DNA from: Sulfurovum sp. UBA12169
GTDB lineage: Bacteria > Campylobacterota > Campylobacteria > Campylobacterales > Sulfurovaceae
Direction: 5' to 3'
Assembly: GCA_002742845.1 (NCBI GenBank)
Contig: DLUH01000005.1
Coordinates: 124,001 to 188,000 of the forward strand
Length of the DNA stretch: 64,000 nt
In this document: positions 1-10,498 of the stretch, in pieces
Layout of the letters: every line of letters begins with the position of its first letter
Position numbering within the stretch: position 1 is the stretch's first letter
Notes under the pieces: generated by a model
Databases searched by the model: none
What the model saw: the letters and a program-made list of their open reading frames with translations, nothing else
What the model was told of the DNA's origin: nothing
Position numbers and translations under genes: made by a program

Positions 1-444
1 ATTTGTTTTGGCCTGGGAAAGATTATGTTCATTAAATAACTTTTGCGCTTTTCTTCGCTTAAGATACATCCATGTGAAGTTTATTGTCATAATAAACCAA
101 ATGATCTCTTTGGCATGAACCATATTATAAATATGCATTGCCGTCTCAGAAATCACCTGCCCATTCTGGTCGACGGCTGCATTTCTAAACCCTAAACCAA
201 CCGCCATCAAAACTGCAGTGACGAGCATCAGCCCAATAAAGGGTATTGCGATAGTAAAAAAATTGCCCGTAATTGCCAAGATGCGGCCCAATTTTACCTC
301 GGGATCTTCTATTCGCTGCAAGTTCGGATGAACTGCCAAACGGATAGCTATCATGCCTCCTATCCAGACAATTGCAGAAAAAACATGTAAAAATACGATC
401 TCATGGGCATAGATGCCAAAAAACTCCACCATTGCTGATTTCAT
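1..444 (-). CDS. Integral membrane protein, CopD/DUF2269-like (partial, 3' end outside window)
   Basis: Reading leftward from an ATG at 444, the frame stays open to the window edge for 148 codons, so the C-terminus is missing. The N-terminus contains a helix with FLHVFSAIVWIGGM around residues 18-31, a pattern seen in CopD-like and related small membrane proteins, then HP, a second hydrophobic segment near residues 56-80 and a third near 113-125. The alaS stop codon ends only four bases upstream of this ATG, so the gene is probably read from the alaS transcript. Histidines in the first and third helices could bind a metal or heme, but that is inference. Family assignment is tentative; existence of the gene is well supported by the long open frame and tight spacing. 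Confidence 0.7.
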   Translation of the reverse strand, partial: MKSAMVEFFGIYAHEIVFLHVFSAIVWIGGMIAIRLAVHPNLQRIEDPEVKLGRILAITGNFFTIAIPFIGLMLVTAVLMAVGLGFRNAAVDQNGQVISETAMHIYNMVHAKEIIWFIMTINFTWMYLKRRKAQKLFNEHNLSQAKTN

Positions 445-448
445 TTTT

Positions 449-3007
449 TTAGTTCCCGCCTTCTAGTATTTGACTTAAATAGACTTTAGATTCTTCGATT
501 GCCAGAGCGATCTTGCTTGGATCTTTTCCGCCTGCCTGAGCAAAATCAGGCCGGCCTCCGCCTCCGCCCCCTACAATAGGCGCGATCGTTTTGATCCAGT
601 CTCCTGCTTTAATAGGTGCATTTTTCGATCCCGCAGCAAGCATCACTTTGTCTTCTTTTTTCATAAAAAGCATCACAGCAATATTTTCATATCTATTTTT
701 AATTTCATCGATCATTGCTTTGATATCTCCGCTTTCAACCTCTTCTACTATGATATTAACCTCATTTATTTTAACAGCTTTAAGTTCTTTTTGGTTGCCG
801 CTCGCCGCCGAGGCAAGTTCACTCTTGAGAGATTTGATTTGCTCTTTGAGTTTAGTGATACCCGCTATCGGATTTTGGTTTTTAACCTCTTCTTTGATTT
901 GACCCAATTCGTTTCTAATCTCTCTTACTGACCTAATCGCTTCAGCCCCGCAAATAGCTTCTATACGACGTACTCCGGCGCTCACCCCGCTCTCTTTGGT
1001 AATCATAAAAAGTCCGATCTCAGAAGCGTGGTGCACATGGGTTCCACCGCAAAGTTCAACAGAAGCGCCGGCCATACTTACTACACGCACTTCATCGCCA
1101 TACTTCTCACCAAAAAGCGCCATAGCTCCTGACTTTTTGGCTTCTTCAATTGGCATTACTTCCGTTTGGGTAGAAATGTTTCTGTCTATCTTATCGTTCA
1201 CCCAAGTTTCAACCGTTCTGATCTCTTCGGTACTCATCGCTTTGGGATGAGAAAAGTCAAAACGAAGCCTGTTTGCTTCTACCAAAGAACCTGCCTGGGA
1301 AATATGATCCCCCAAAAGTTCACGCAAAGCAGCATGAAGCAAATGCGTAGCCGAATGATGTTTTGCTATCTGTGCACGAGTACTATCTACTGCCGCTTTT
1401 ACTTCTTCGCCAACACTCAGCTTACCTTTAAATTCTGAAAGATTCATCTCTAAAAATTTTTTTGTATCAAGCACCTTGGCCTTACCGACTATCTCTCCAA
1501 TATCTCCGGCCTGTCCGCCTGACTGGGCATAAAAAGGTGTTCTCTCAAGTAAAACCCAGCCTTTGCCTTCTACACTTTGTGTCTGATGAAAATTTTCATC
1601 CAAAAGAGCTAGCACCCTGGTATCTTCTTCGGTCTTTTCATATCCCACAAATTCATTCACTCCAAATTGTTCTTTGAGTGCTTTGAAATCTCCTGTGGCT
1701 ACGGCATCTCCTGTTCCTTTCCAGGCTGCTTTGGATTGTGCTTTTTGTGCTTCCATCTTCGCATCAAACACATCTGTATCCAATCTAATACCTTTTTCGC
1801 GCAACATATCTTCTGTCAAATCAAGCGGAAAACCAAACGTATCATAAAGTCTGAATGCCACTTCGCCGTTAAACACATCGATGGTAGTTTCCAGCTCTTT
1901 GTTAAATAGTGCGATTCCCGCTTCAATCGTATCAAAAAAACGCTCTTCTTCAAGCCTCATAGAGGTTTTAATCGCTTCTGCTTTTGTTTTTAAATACGCG
2001 TAATGCCCACCCATCACCTCAACAAGCGCATCAACAAGTTCACACATAAAAGGTTCGCGCAGGCCAAGTAAATAGCCGTGACGAATCGCACGGCGCATAA
2101 TGCGGCGCAGCACATATCCGCGTCCTTCTTTATCGAAATTAACTCCTTGTGCAAGCAAAAATGCCGTAGAACGCAAATGATCGGCAATAACTCGATAACT
2201 TGCAGAATTTGGCGCATCATAATCGTATGGCGTTCCTACACGTTTTTCTATCGCATCGAGCAAGGGCTTAAAGAGTGAAGAGTGATAATTGTTGCGTTTT
2301 CCTTCTTTGATGGCAACCACCCTTTCGAGTCCCATACCTGTATCGATACTTGGCTGTGGCAAAGGATGCAATATGCCATCTTCATCTCTTTCGTACTGCA
2401 TAAAAACCAAGTTCCAAATCTCTAAAAATCTATCTCCGTCTCCGCCCATTACATCTTCATCAGAATGAAAATATTCTTCGCCTTGATCATAAAAAATCTC
2501 GCTGCACGGACCGCACGGACCTGTGTCTCCCATTTGCCAAAAGTTGTCCTTATCGCCAAAACGCATGATATGTTCCTCGCGGACATATTTTTTCCAGATC
2601 CCATACGCTTCATCATCATTCTCATGCACAGTCACCCAGATCTTTTCCACAGGAAGCGCCAAATACGCTTTGCTTGTTACAAACTCCCATGCATAGGCGA
2701 TTGCTTCTTCTTTAAAATAGTCGCCAAAAGAAAAATTTCCCAGCATTTCAAAAAAAGTATGGTGTCTTGCCGTATACCCTACATTATCAAGATCGTTATG
2801 TTTTCCGCCCGCTCTGATACATGTCTGAGAAGAAGTGGCCCTCGGAATATTTGGGATAGGCGCATTCCCTGTAAAAATCTCCTTAAACTGTACCATTCCT
2901 GCATTGGTAAAAAGCAACGTCGCATCATCAGGCACCAGCGGAGAGCTTTCCACCAATTGATGATCTTTGCTTTGAAAAAAGTCCAAATATGCTTTTCTAA
3001 TATCCAT
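449..3007 (-). CDS. alaS: Alanine--tRNA ligase
   Basis: Class II synthetase that charges tRNA-Ala in the cytoplasm; 852 residues, normal for the family. The N-terminal catalytic core is intact ([10 protein letters not shown] near residue 33; [19 protein letters not shown] near 81-99). The editing domain carries the zinc-site motifs HHSATHLLH near residue 546 and CGGTH near 651, and the C-terminal domain ends with the glycine-rich [15 protein letters not shown] segment, so aminoacylation, editing and C-Ala modules are all present. Start [11 protein letters not shown] is the family-typical beginning. The gene is followed after four bases by a membrane protein gene and separated from murG on its other side by about 160 bp. 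Confidence 0.98.
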   Translation of the reverse strand: MDIRKAYLDFFQSKDHQLVESSPLVPDDATLLFTNAGMVQFKEIFTGNAPIPNIPRATSSQTCIRAGGKHNDLDNVGYTARHHTFFEMLGNFSFGDYFKEEAIAYAWEFVTSKAYLALPVEKIWVTVHENDDEAYGIWKKYVREEHIMRFGDKDNFWQMGDTGPCGPCSEIFYDQGEEYFHSDEDVMGGDGDRFLEIWNLVFMQYERDEDGILHPLPQPSIDTGMGLERVVAIKEGKRNNYHSSLFKPLLDAIEKRVGTPYDYDAPNSASYRVIADHLRSTAFLLAQGVNFDKEGRGYVLRRIMRRAIRHGYLLGLREPFMCELVDALVEVMGGHYAYLKTKAEAIKTSMRLEEERFFDTIEAGIALFNKELETTIDVFNGEVAFRLYDTFGFPLDLTEDMLREKGIRLDTDVFDAKMEAQKAQSKAAWKGTGDAVATGDFKALKEQFGVNEFVGYEKTEEDTRVLALLDENFHQTQSVEGKGWVLLERTPFYAQSGGQAGDIGEIVGKAKVLDTKKFLEMNLSEFKGKLSVGEEVKAAVDSTRAQIAKHHSATHLLHAALRELLGDHISQAGSLVEANRLRFDFSHPKAMSTEEIRTVETWVNDKIDRNISTQTEVMPIEEAKKSGAMALFGEKYGDEVRVVSMAGASVELCGGTHVHHASEIGLFMITKESGVSAGVRRIEAICGAEAIRSVREIRNELGQIKEEVKNQNPIAGITKLKEQIKSLKSELASAASGNQKELKAVKINEVNIIVEEVESGDIKAMIDEIKNRYENIAVMLFMKKEDKVMLAAGSKNAPIKAGDWIKTIAPIVGGGGGGRPDFAQAGGKDPSKIALAIEESKVYLSQILEGGN

Positions 3008-3166
3008 TGAAAACTATCCTCTTTTAAATTGAAGATATTTTATCGAAAATGTGGTTATTGGACGATAAAGAAAACTTTCAAATCGCTTTAGCTCGCAAAA
3101 GCAGGAGCATATCGGTCAAAAAAGAAGCAAAAATATAACAAATTCAAACCATTTGAAAAAAATAAA

Positions 3167-4174
3167 TTAAAACTGCAAAAGAAGTTCTGCTATCTTTTTG
3201 CTGCCATCTTTTTGGATCATTTGCATCAAGCCTCTACTTTTCACTTCCATGTCTTCATCCAGCAATGTCAAGACTCTGATTACATCAATTTGATCTTCAC
3301 GCATTACCCATGCCAACTCTTTTTCAACTAAAAATTGCGCATTGTAGTACTGATGATCGCTGGCGGCATACGGATAAGGGATAAAAAGCGCAGGCAATGC
3401 TGTAGCCGAAAGCTCCCATAACGTAGAAGCGCCTGCTCTTGCAATGGCCAAATCCGCCTCCTTCATGTACTCTGCCAGCCGTGTTGTAAATCCGAAGACT
3501 TCTGCTTCGATTCCCAATGCTTCATATGCCTCCTGAACATCCTTTACATGTTTTTCACCGGCTTGGTGAATGATTTTTATTCTTTTTTTGTGCAACTGAG
3601 GGGCTATTTGGAGCGCTAAAGTATTGATCGCTTTTGCACCTTGTGATCCCCCCAGAAAGATGATTGTTTTAACGTGTTTTCTTGTGCGTGCATTTTCAAA
3701 AAATATTTCTTTTACGGGATAGGCCTTAACAGGACTCTCTTGAAGATAAGAGGAGATAAACGAAGCAGCATAAGGCTTAAGCAACCTGTTTAGAGATCCC
3801 AGTGCTGCATTTTGTTCATGGATCACTAAAGGAATACGCAGAATCTTAGCTGCAAAAGCTGTTGGTGCAGACGAAAATCCTCCTACAGAAAAAACTACTC
3901 TTGCATTATGTTTTTTCAATAAACCTACTGCCATTTTGGTTGCCTTAAGCATCATCCAAAGCGATTTTGCTTTGCCCAATATGCCCTGATTGACCACCCC
4001 CTGGGTAGATAAAAAATATTTTGCTCCAAATGCCTCGTCTGCTTCAAACCACTGCTTATCCTGCCCTCTGGTTGAACCGATGTAAATAAGTTCTTCCTTT
4101 TTTAGCTGTTCTTTGACTGCCCTGACAATAGCAAGATGTCCGCCTGTTCCGCCCCCCGTCATCGCTATACTCAT
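3167..4174 (-). CDS. murG: UDP-N-acetylglucosamine--N-acetylmuramyl-(pentapeptide) pyrophosphoryl-undecaprenol N-acetylglucosamine transferase
   Basis: Adds GlcNAc to lipid I to make lipid II at the inner face of the membrane. The glycine-rich GGGTGGH signature lies at residues 7-13, SVGGFSSAP follows near residue 95, HEQNA near 120, GGSQGA near 175 and the donor-site stretch IARAGASTLWEL near 245. Length 335 residues, slightly short but typical for Campylobacterota. I chose the ATG at 4174 rather than the GTG two codons upstream because the GAGGAG ribosome site ends five bases before the ATG and would abut the GTG. It follows ftsW by 25 bp on the same strand, a conserved division/cell-wall pairing. 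Confidence 0.96.
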   Translation of the reverse strand: MSIAMTGGGTGGHLAIVRAVKEQLKKEELIYIGSTRGQDKQWFEADEAFGAKYFLSTQGVVNQGILGKAKSLWMMLKATKMAVGLLKKHNARVVFSVGGFSSAPTAFAAKILRIPLVIHEQNAALGSLNRLLKPYAASFISSYLQESPVKAYPVKEIFFENARTRKHVKTIIFLGGSQGAKAINTLALQIAPQLHKKRIKIIHQAGEKHVKDVQEAYEALGIEAEVFGFTTRLAEYMKEADLAIARAGASTLWELSATALPALFIPYPYAASDHQYYNAQFLVEKELAWVMREDQIDVIRVLTLLDEDMEVKSRGLMQMIQKDGSKKIAELLLQF

Positions 4175-4199
4175 TAACACTCCTCTTTATAGCGACACG

Positions 4200-5381
4200 C
4201 TATAGCATGTCGCCATTTTCTTTCCTGGATACTTTTTTGGAAATCATTAAAATCATTCCTATAGCAATACAAGAAGCCAATATATGAGAGCCCCCGTAGC
4301 TTAAAAAAGGTACAGCTATCCCTTTGATGGGCGTAATTCCGGAAATACCATAACTGTTCAATATAAAAGCAAACGCCATAAGCAATCCTACCCCTATAGA
4401 AAAAAGATAATAGACGGGGTTTTGCACCTTTGAAGCAATCTTAAAGATACGGTAGACAATAAACAATAATGTCAATGCCACCAAGGAAACGCCAAAAAAA
4501 CCAAACTCTTCCGTAATGCCCGCCAAAATAAAGTCTGTATGCACCTCACTGAGATACCCCAGTTTAAATTGTCCATTTCCAAGCCCCTGCCCCCAAAAAC
4601 CGCCATTATGTATGGCGTTGAGCGAATTGGAAATCTGATAGGGCTCTTTGCCTACTTCAACACGAAGATTTTGCATCGATTCAAAAGGAAAAATCGAAAG
4701 CACACTGTCCTGCACCGTTCCCCACCAGCTCTTAATCCTCTCCATACGGTGGGGTGCAATAAAAATCAAGGCCACAAGAGCCGCAAATGAGCCTCCCACC
4801 AAAGTAAAAAAGAATTTCAAACTACTCCCCGCAAACAAAAAAAGTACCAAAAGCGTTGCTCCCAGCACGACAACCTGACCCAAATCTTTTTGCAAAATAG
4901 CAATCAGCAGTACAGCGACCAAAAATACACCCAAATAGGGCGAAAAGGTTTTAATTTCCTCTAAAAAATTCATCTCATTTTTATCCAATAATTTTCGAGA
5001 AAAACTCCATGCTAAAAAAAAGACAAACCCTACTTTAAAAAACTCAACAGGCGCGATAGACATAGGCCCTATATGTATCCATCGTTTAGCTCCCCCTACA
5101 GCATTCACCAATGAGTGCGGCAAAAACTGCATGACAATCATCAAAAGAAAGAAAGAAACAAAAATAAACAATCCTGTAGGAACAAACCACTTATCCGGAT
5201 CCAGCTTGCTTAAAATCACCATAAGAATAAATCCTAAAAAAACTGCGATACCTTGTCGTATAAAAAAATGAAAATCACTATAATCAAAATAAAGCACCGT
5301 ATATACGGAAAGAGAATAGCTCGCAACCAAAGAAAAGGTCAACAGCGCCATTACCGCAGCCAAAAGAGGTTTATCTATCAT
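4200..5381 (-). CDS. ftsW: FtsW/RodA-family lipid II polymerase (probable FtsW)
   Basis: SEDS-family membrane glycosyltransferase of 393 residues with about ten hydrophobic segments. Diagnostic stretches are GGAKRWIHIGPMSIAPVEF in the first half, the N-GGFWGQGLGNGQFKLGYLSE-TDFI region, and FPFLSYGGSHILA near the C-terminus. In this family the enzyme polymerises lipid II together with a class B penicillin-binding protein. FtsW rather than RodA is inferred from the adjacent murG downstream and the divergently oriented FtsI-like gene upstream. A charged tail (KKVSRKENGDML) ends the protein. A 87-bp AT-rich gap separates its start from that of ftsI. Confidence 0.9.
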   Translation of the reverse strand: MIDKPLLAAVMALLTFSLVASYSLSVYTVLYFDYSDFHFFIRQGIAVFLGFILMVILSKLDPDKWFVPTGLFIFVSFFLLMIVMQFLPHSLVNAVGGAKRWIHIGPMSIAPVEFFKVGFVFFLAWSFSRKLLDKNEMNFLEEIKTFSPYLGVFLVAVLLIAILQKDLGQVVVLGATLLVLFLFAGSSLKFFFTLVGGSFAALVALIFIAPHRMERIKSWWGTVQDSVLSIFPFESMQNLRVEVGKEPYQISNSLNAIHNGGFWGQGLGNGQFKLGYLSEVHTDFILAGITEEFGFFGVSLVALTLLFIVYRIFKIASKVQNPVYYLFSIGVGLLMAFAFILNSYGISGITPIKGIAVPFLSYGGSHILASCIAIGMILMISKKVSRKENGDML

Positions 5382-5468
5382 ATAAAATCACTTTGTTTCA
5401 AGATTAAAAGCTATTTTATCCAATTTATAGATAGATTTTAATAAAATTACACATCAAGTGGAGCATAG
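5382..5468. promoter_or_regulatory. Divergent promoter region between ftsW-murG and ftsI
   Basis: An 87-bp AT-rich segment separates two divergent start codons and must contain promoters for both directions. On the plus strand a TAATAAAAT-like -10 candidate sits about 25-30 bp before the ftsI ATG, and a GGAG ribosome site lies six bases before it. No operator-like inverted repeat is obvious. Assignment rests on gene arrangement. Confidence 0.5.
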
Positions 5469-7535
5469 ATGTATAAAGAAATTAATAACAAAGCGATCAA
5501 ACAAAGAAGTTTAAAGATCTTGCTTCTCTTTTTATTGTTGGCAATCGCTATCATTGTTTTTTTATTTTCCATTCTTACAACCATTACTGCCCAAAGACGC
5601 ATTCCCAGTCACGATACCGTTCTTCATGACAGGTCATTACGCGGAGCTATCATCTCTGCTGACGGCTTTACGCTCGGCCGTTCCCAAAAAATCTATCAAG
5701 CTGTCATTCGCGGCGCAAGCATTAACCCTCACAAAAAAGCTCTTTTTATTAAGCTTTTCAGCATCTATAGCGGCATCCCGGAAAAAGAGATAGAAGATAA
5801 ATTCAAAGACAGTAAAGGCAACGAGAAAAAAGGAAACATAGTTATCTCTAAAACTATCAATGCCAAATCCGCAATGCAGCTTAAATCTCTCGCTTATAAA
5901 CTTCGGCAAATGGGTGTCTTTCGTTCAATCAAAAATGCAAATGGAATTCAAGTTCTTTATGGACTTGATATTATTGAAATTGGCGAGCAAAGATATTTTC
6001 CTCTGGGAGAGATCCTAAGTCCTATTCTTGGCTATGTAGGCGAAAAAAATGAAAACAGGTATGTCAGACCTGAGGGGAAAAAAGGGCTTGAAAGACAATA
6101 CGAAAAACATATTACCTCTAAAAAAAATGGATACTTTAAAGGCAAAAGAGATGTGTTGAGTGCCGTCATACATGACAAAAATAGTATGAAAATACACCGT
6201 GTTGACGGCTTGGATCTGCATCTGAATATTCCTTTGGCTCTGCAAAGAAGAGTCGAACTTATGCTTGATCAAATGAAAGAAGAAATTGATGCGGATGAAA
6301 TTATTGTAGCCGCAATGGAAAGCAAAACAGGCAAAGTAGTCAGTCTGGCCAGCACAGAACGTTTCAATCCTTCATGTATTACACAAAAAGATATCCCTGC
6401 GCTCAATCCAAAATTCAGCGAATATCCTTATGAAGCCGGCTCTGTCCTAAAACCCATTTCTTTGGCCATTGCTCTCAATCATAATCTTGTTACACCCGAT
6501 ACCGTATTCAATACTTACAACGGAAAGTTTCAAATCGGAAAAAGACGCTGGATCACCGATGATGAAAAATTTGACTCACTTACCGTTAGGGATATTATTG
6601 TTCATTCATCCAATATAGGTATCTCGCAAATTAGCTGGAAACTTACCGGTAAAGAGTTTAGAGACGGCTTGCTTGGTTTTGGTCTAGCCAGACCCTCGGG
6701 CATCGATCTTTCTCGTGACTTGCCAGGGCAAATAAAACCTCTGTCTTTACTGGATCATCCTATGCATAGAGCAAACAGTTCTTATGGGTACGGGATGATG
6801 GTTACATTTATGCAACTTTTCAAAGCATACAGCGCATTTAACAATGACGGTATTGCTGTTACCCCTCGTATTGTTAATTACCTTGAGGACGCCAAAGGCA
6901 ACCACTACAACCCTCCAAAGCCTAGAGTGGAAAATCTGCAAGCCATCACTCCTAAAACAGCCGAGCAGATCCATGATATTTTGGTTGAAGTAGTCAACAG
7001 AGGAACCGGCGTCAAAGCGCAATATCCCGGATTAGAGATCGGAGGGAAAACCGGAACAGCGCATATTGCCAAAAACGGGCGATATGTACGGGAATACCAC
7101 AGCAGTTTTTACGGGTTCGCCAATGATGCAAGGGGGAATAAATACACCATCGGCGTTTTAGTAATACGTGCCAAAAAATATCTTAAATATTTTGCTTCTC
7201 TCTCCGCAGTTCCTACCTTTAAAAATATGGTGGGCATTTTGGTAGATCAAGAATATCTTAAACCCGAAATACAAGAAGTAATTGACAAAGAAGGTTTACC
7301 TTCTGGCACAAAACCAACACCTCCTTTGGCAAAAACCAAACAAAAAGTGCCTCCGGCACAAAAAACAACTATCAAGGCCGGTTCGCCCGCTTCTCAGAAA
7401 AAAACAGTAAAAGAGCTTTTCGATATCGAAAAAAAACCTAAACCTATCAAGCAGCCCGAACCCATCAAAACAAATACACAACCCAAACCGGCCAAAAACA
7501 AATCAACCCATGAGCTTTTTCATGATCTATTTTAA
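5469..7535 (+). CDS. ftsI: Class B penicillin-binding protein, peptidoglycan D,D-transpeptidase FtsI-like
   Basis: Bitopic periplasmic transpeptidase that cross-links septal peptidoglycan. One membrane helix spans about residues 17-38, followed by a dimerisation domain and a penicillin-binding domain with all three active-site motifs: S325-V-L-K328, S380-S-N382 and K527-T-G-T. The division role is inferred from the divergent ftsW-murG pair. Length is 688 residues, longer than the usual ~600, because of a Lys/Pro-rich C-terminal tail from about residue 610. The tail holds two similar short motifs, TVKELFDIE and THELFHDLF, the second at the very C-terminus. An A8 run near 7430 lies in the tail coding region. 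The 3' end overlaps panC, on the opposite strand, by four bases. Confidence 0.95.
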   Translation: MYKEINNKAIKQRSLKILLLFLLLAIAIIVFLFSILTTITAQRRIPSHDTVLHDRSLRGAIISADGFTLGRSQKIYQAVIRGASINPHKKALFIKLFSIYSGIPEKEIEDKFKDSKGNEKKGNIVISKTINAKSAMQLKSLAYKLRQMGVFRSIKNANGIQVLYGLDIIEIGEQRYFPLGEILSPILGYVGEKNENRYVRPEGKKGLERQYEKHITSKKNGYFKGKRDVLSAVIHDKNSMKIHRVDGLDLHLNIPLALQRRVELMLDQMKEEIDADEIIVAAMESKTGKVVSLASTERFNPSCITQKDIPALNPKFSEYPYEAGSVLKPISLAIALNHNLVTPDTVFNTYNGKFQIGKRRWITDDEKFDSLTVRDIIVHSSNIGISQISWKLTGKEFRDGLLGFGLARPSGIDLSRDLPGQIKPLSLLDHPMHRANSSYGYGMMVTFMQLFKAYSAFNNDGIAVTPRIVNYLEDAKGNHYNPPKPRVENLQAITPKTAEQIHDILVEVVNRGTGVKAQYPGLEIGGKTGTAHIAKNGRYVREYHSSFYGFANDARGNKYTIGVLVIRAKKYLKYFASLSAVPTFKNMVGILVDQEYLKPEIQEVIDKEGLPSGTKPTPPLAKTKQKVPPAQKTTIKAGSPASQKKTVKELFDIEKKPKPIKQPEPIKTNTQPKPAKNKSTHELFHDLF

Positions 7536-8356
7536 ATCCAAATATTATCAATCAGTCTCGGTTTTCCAATGCGTGCAGCCACCAAAATAATAGTATTGCC
7601 TATTTCTATTTTTTTTAAGCCATTAAACTTTCTGTCAACAATGGCAATATATTCAACCGTATCTGTCTCTCTTAAAACTTCCAGCATCTTACTTTTTACT
7701 GTTTCCGCATCTAACTCGCCGGACATAATGCATTTTGTAGCACGCTTTAAAGATTTAGAGAGCGATAATGCTCTGCATTTTTCCTCTTCGTTCAGATAAA
7801 TATTTCGGCTGCTAAGAGCCAAACCGTTTTCATCACGAACAATATCGCATGGAACTATCCGCACATCCATAAAATAATTTTTGACCATCTGCATAATCAG
7901 CACCAGCTGCTGTGCATCTTTTTTTCCAAAATAGGCTTTTTGGGCTCCGGAGAGATTAAGCAGCTTCATTACTACTTGCAGCATACCGTCAAAATGCCCG
8001 GGACGCTTTTCCCCCTCCAGTATATATCCTCGCACTGCGGGTGCACCTATGGCAAGCTCATCTTTTTCATACATTTGATCAGCGCTTGGCATAAAGAGTA
8101 TATCTACCCCGGCAAGTTCACAAATTTTTCTGTCTGCCTCTTCTTTGCGCGGATAGCTTTCCAGGTCCTCCCCTTCTAAAAACTGGGTAGGATTAACAAA
8201 AACGGAAACAATAACATGTTTATTTTCTTTTTTTGCCTGCTGTATCAAGGAAAGATGTCCTTTGTGTAATGCTCCCATGGTGGGCACAAAACCTATGCTT
8301 CCAAATAAATTTTTTTTTGCTTCTTGTAAAGCATCTATTGTTCGCACAACTCTCAT
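7532..8356 (-). CDS. panC: Pantothenate synthetase
   Basis: Condenses pantoate and beta-alanine with ATP in the cytoplasm, the last step to vitamin B5. The N-terminal [16 protein letters not shown] segment contains the nucleotide-binding H-x-G-H motif, followed by [10 protein letters not shown] near residue 50, FGKKDAQQL near 142 and the KMSKS-equivalent ALSSRN near 175. At 274 residues it is full length. A GAGG ribosome site precedes the ATG. The gene is convergent with ftsI (four-base overlap) and divergent from prfB. No panB or panD is seen in the window. Confidence 0.97.
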   Translation of the reverse strand: MRVVRTIDALQEAKKNLFGSIGFVPTMGALHKGHLSLIQQAKKENKHVIVSVFVNPTQFLEGEDLESYPRKEEADRKICELAGVDILFMPSADQMYEKDELAIGAPAVRGYILEGEKRPGHFDGMLQVVMKLLNLSGAQKAYFGKKDAQQLVLIMQMVKNYFMDVRIVPCDIVRDENGLALSSRNIYLNEEEKCRALSLSKSLKRATKCIMSGELDAETVKSKMLEVLRETDTVEYIAIVDRKFNGLKKIEIGNTIILVAARIGKPRLIDNIWI

Positions 8357-8516
8357 CTCTAACCTCGAATTTCACAATATTTTGATAAAATCTTACCAGA
8401 ATAATTAACAATTAAAAAGTATAAACCAAAAAGGTATTTTAAATTAAATATCTATACATGTTTATATTATATTAAAAAAATAATTTTAAATTTTAATTTG
8501 TAAAAGGATTTTTTAC

Positions 8517-9611
8517 ATGGACGCATACGAATACGGTGAATTACTTAAAACACTTTCTACTAAAATAAACAATATTAAGAATATTGTCAAGCCGGATCTG
8601 CTGCAAAAAAGACTCGAAGAGATAGAACAGATGCAGCATGAAGCCTCTTTTTGGGATGATGCTGCAAATGCCGGAAAAGTATCTCAAGAAAAAACAAAAA
8701 CAGAACGTATTTTGGCAACCTACAATAACGCGGCCGATGCGTTGGCCGATGCAAATGAGTATTTTGAGCTCTCAAAGGCTGAAAATGATGAAGAAACTCT
8801 TGAGATGCTCTATATGGAATCAGACAATCTTCAAAAAAACATTCAATCACTTGAAGTGCAAATGATGCTTAGCGGTCCGCACGATGGCAGCAGCGCCATA
8901 GTTTCTATTCACCCCGGGGCAGGAGGTACCGAATCCCAAGACTGGGCAAGTATGCTCTATCGCATGTATCTGCGCTGGGCAGAGAGACATGGTTTTGGCG
9001 TGGAAGTGCTTGATTATCAAGCAGGAGATGAGGCTGGCATAAAAGATGCTTCTTTTATCATCAAAGGAGAAAATGCCTACGGCTACCTCAAAGTAGAAAA
9101 TGGAATTCACAGACTTGTACGCATCTCTCCGTTTGACAGCAACGCTAAACGTCATACCTCTTTTAGCTCTGTCATGGTTTCGCCTGAAATTGATGACGAT
9201 ATTGACATTGGTATTGAGGATAAGGATATCCGTGTTGATACGTATCGTGCCTCGGGCGCAGGGGGACAACACGTCAATAAAACAGAATCAGCCATCCGCA
9301 TCACACATATTCCCACGGGCATCGTAGTTCAATGTCAGAACGACAGAAGCCAACATAAAAATAGAGCTGCAGCAATGAAAATGCTTATATCTCGTCTTTA
9401 TGAATATGAAATGGCAAAAAAACAAGCCGTCATAGACGGTGTAGAAAAATCTGAAATAGGCTGGGGTCACCAAATACGCTCTTATGTTCTTGCTCCCTAT
9501 CAGCAGATCAAAGACACAAGAAGCAATCAGGCTTTCTCAAACGTGGAAGCCATACTTGATGGTGATATTGATAAAATTTTAGAAGGCGTACTGATTGCCC
9601 AGGCAAGATAA
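8517..9611 (+). CDS. prfB: Peptide chain release factor 2
   Basis: Recognises UGA and UAA stop codons and triggers peptide release. The stop-codon tripeptide S204-P205-F206 (the RF2 version) and the peptidyl-transferase-centre motif G249-G250-Q251 sit where they do in other RF2 proteins. Length 364 residues. The whole protein is encoded in one uninterrupted frame from the ATG at 8517, so the autoregulatory +1 frameshift known in E. coli prfB is absent. A good AAAGGA ribosome site lies eight bases before the start. The upstream 160 bp, shared with divergent panC, is very AT-rich. Confidence 0.98.
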   Translation: MDAYEYGELLKTLSTKINNIKNIVKPDLLQKRLEEIEQMQHEASFWDDAANAGKVSQEKTKTERILATYNNAADALADANEYFELSKAENDEETLEMLYMESDNLQKNIQSLEVQMMLSGPHDGSSAIVSIHPGAGGTESQDWASMLYRMYLRWAERHGFGVEVLDYQAGDEAGIKDASFIIKGENAYGYLKVENGIHRLVRISPFDSNAKRHTSFSSVMVSPEIDDDIDIGIEDKDIRVDTYRASGAGGQHVNKTESAIRITHIPTGIVVQCQNDRSQHKNRAAAMKMLISRLYEYEMAKKQAVIDGVEKSEIGWGHQIRSYVLAPYQQIKDTRSNQAFSNVEAILDGDIDKILEGVLIAQAR

Positions 9612-9625
9612 AGCGGACTTTAGTC

Positions 9626-9745
9626 TTATTTTTCTTTTCTTTTTTCTATCCATTTTACAAATATTTTTGTGAGAATCAAAGCAGCAGCAAAAGCCGATAG
9701 CACCATAGAAGTAGTGTAAACTGCTGACATTATATCTATCTTCAC
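9626..9745 (-). CDS. 39-residue single-pass membrane peptide, coupled to the ABC ATPase
   Basis: A short frame not normally called: GTG start at 9745, TAA stop ending at 9626. The GTG overlaps the stop codon of the upstream ABC ATPase gene in a GTGA arrangement, and a GGAGG ribosome site lies seven bases before the GTG, inside the ATPase coding region; both are hallmarks of translational coupling. The peptide has a short N-terminus, a hydrophobic stretch of about 20 residues (SAVYTTSMVLSAFAAALIL) and a basic tail ending KWIEKRKEK, so a single membrane helix with a cytoplasmic basic end is predicted. An internal ATG at codon 6 is an alternative start. Function unknown; it may be a membrane partner of the ATPase. 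Confidence 0.65.
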   Translation of the reverse strand: MKIDIMSAVYTTSMVLSAFAAALILTKIFVKWIEKRKEK

Positions 9746-10392
9746 GCTTTAACCTCCAATTCTCTGTTCTCTAAGGCATATATTTTATCACACCGAGCAG
9801 CCATTTGCGCATCATGTGTCACAAGAAGCAATCCTGCCTTTGTCTCTTTAATATACTCTAATAGTACATCCATCACCAATCCTGCTGTCTCTTTATCAAG
9901 ATTTCCAGTGGGCTCATCGGCAAATATAATACGAGGTTTTTTGCTCAAAACCCTTGCTATAGAAACGCGCTGCTGTTCCCCCCCCGAAAGTTCGGAAGTC
10001 TTATGGCTCATCAAGTGATCTATCTCTAATTTTTTTAATATTTCCTCGTCCAACTCCTCTCCTGAGAGCATTGTCGCTACACTGATATTTTCCAACGCGC
10101 TCATTCCCTTAAAAAGATAATGAAATTGGAAAATAATTCCTATCTCATAACGGCGCAATGCCTCTATTTCATGATCTCTCAGCGCATAAAGCGATTTGCC
10201 TAGAAAAACCACCTCCCCTTCTTTTGGCTTTAAAAAGGTAGAAAGAATATGCAGAAATGTCGATTTCCCGCTGCCGCTTCGTCCGACTATTGCCACACTT
10301 TGTGCGGGCTTTAAAGAAAAATCAATATGAGAAAAAAGAGGATAATCAAAACTATGTGAAATATTTTTTGCTTCCAAAAGTGATTGTGGCAT
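9742..10392 (-). CDS. ABC transporter ATP-binding protein, LolD/MacB type
   Basis: A 216-residue nucleotide-binding subunit with Walker A GRSGSGKS at 37-44, the signature LSGGEQQR at 135-142, Walker B IIFADE at 155-160 and the D-loop GNLD. The size and the EQQR signature place it in the LolD/MacB/FtsE group, which power lipoprotein release, export or mechanotransmission rather than uptake. No FtsX-like or LolC-like permease gene lies nearby; the only partner in sight is the 39-residue membrane peptide overlapping its stop codon. In Campylobacter a similar ATPase gene lies beside tsf (recalled, not checked). Substrate unknown. Confidence 0.9.
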   Translation of the reverse strand: MPQSLLEAKNISHSFDYPLFSHIDFSLKPAQSVAIVGRSGSGKSTFLHILSTFLKPKEGEVVFLGKSLYALRDHEIEALRRYEIGIIFQFHYLFKGMSALENISVATMLSGEELDEEILKKLEIDHLMSHKTSELSGGEQQRVSIARVLSKKPRIIFADEPTGNLDKETAGLVMDVLLEYIKETKAGLLLVTHDAQMAARCDKIYALENRELEVKA

Positions 10393-10472
10393 AGCGTATT
10401 GCCTTTAAATAATTTAATATATCATAGCATAAAAAAATAATGAAGAAAAAGAAAAGTAGGTAATTAAGTGGG

Positions 10473-10497
10473 AAAAGACTCCAGAATGGAGTCTTTT
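10473..10497 (-). terminator. Rho-independent terminator after rpsB-tsf
   Basis: A perfect 10-bp inverted repeat, AAAAGACTCC and GGAGTCTTTT around a five-base loop, begins two bases beyond the tsf stop codon. Read in the tsf direction the right arm ends in a U4 run. Because the arms are A/T-tailed on both sides it would also work on the opposite strand. Confidence 0.8.
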
Positions 10498-10498
10498 T

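Noticed and set aside
2465-3010. Open frames of 100-240 codons antisense to alaS, rpsB-tsf, formate dehydrogenase, SPFH and FccB genes
   Set aside because: They lie opposite well-supported genes, lack ribosome sites and show no recognisable motifs.
8517-8640. Programmed +1 frameshift in prfB
   Set aside because: The frame is open from the start codon through all RF2 motifs, with no in-frame stop near codon 25.
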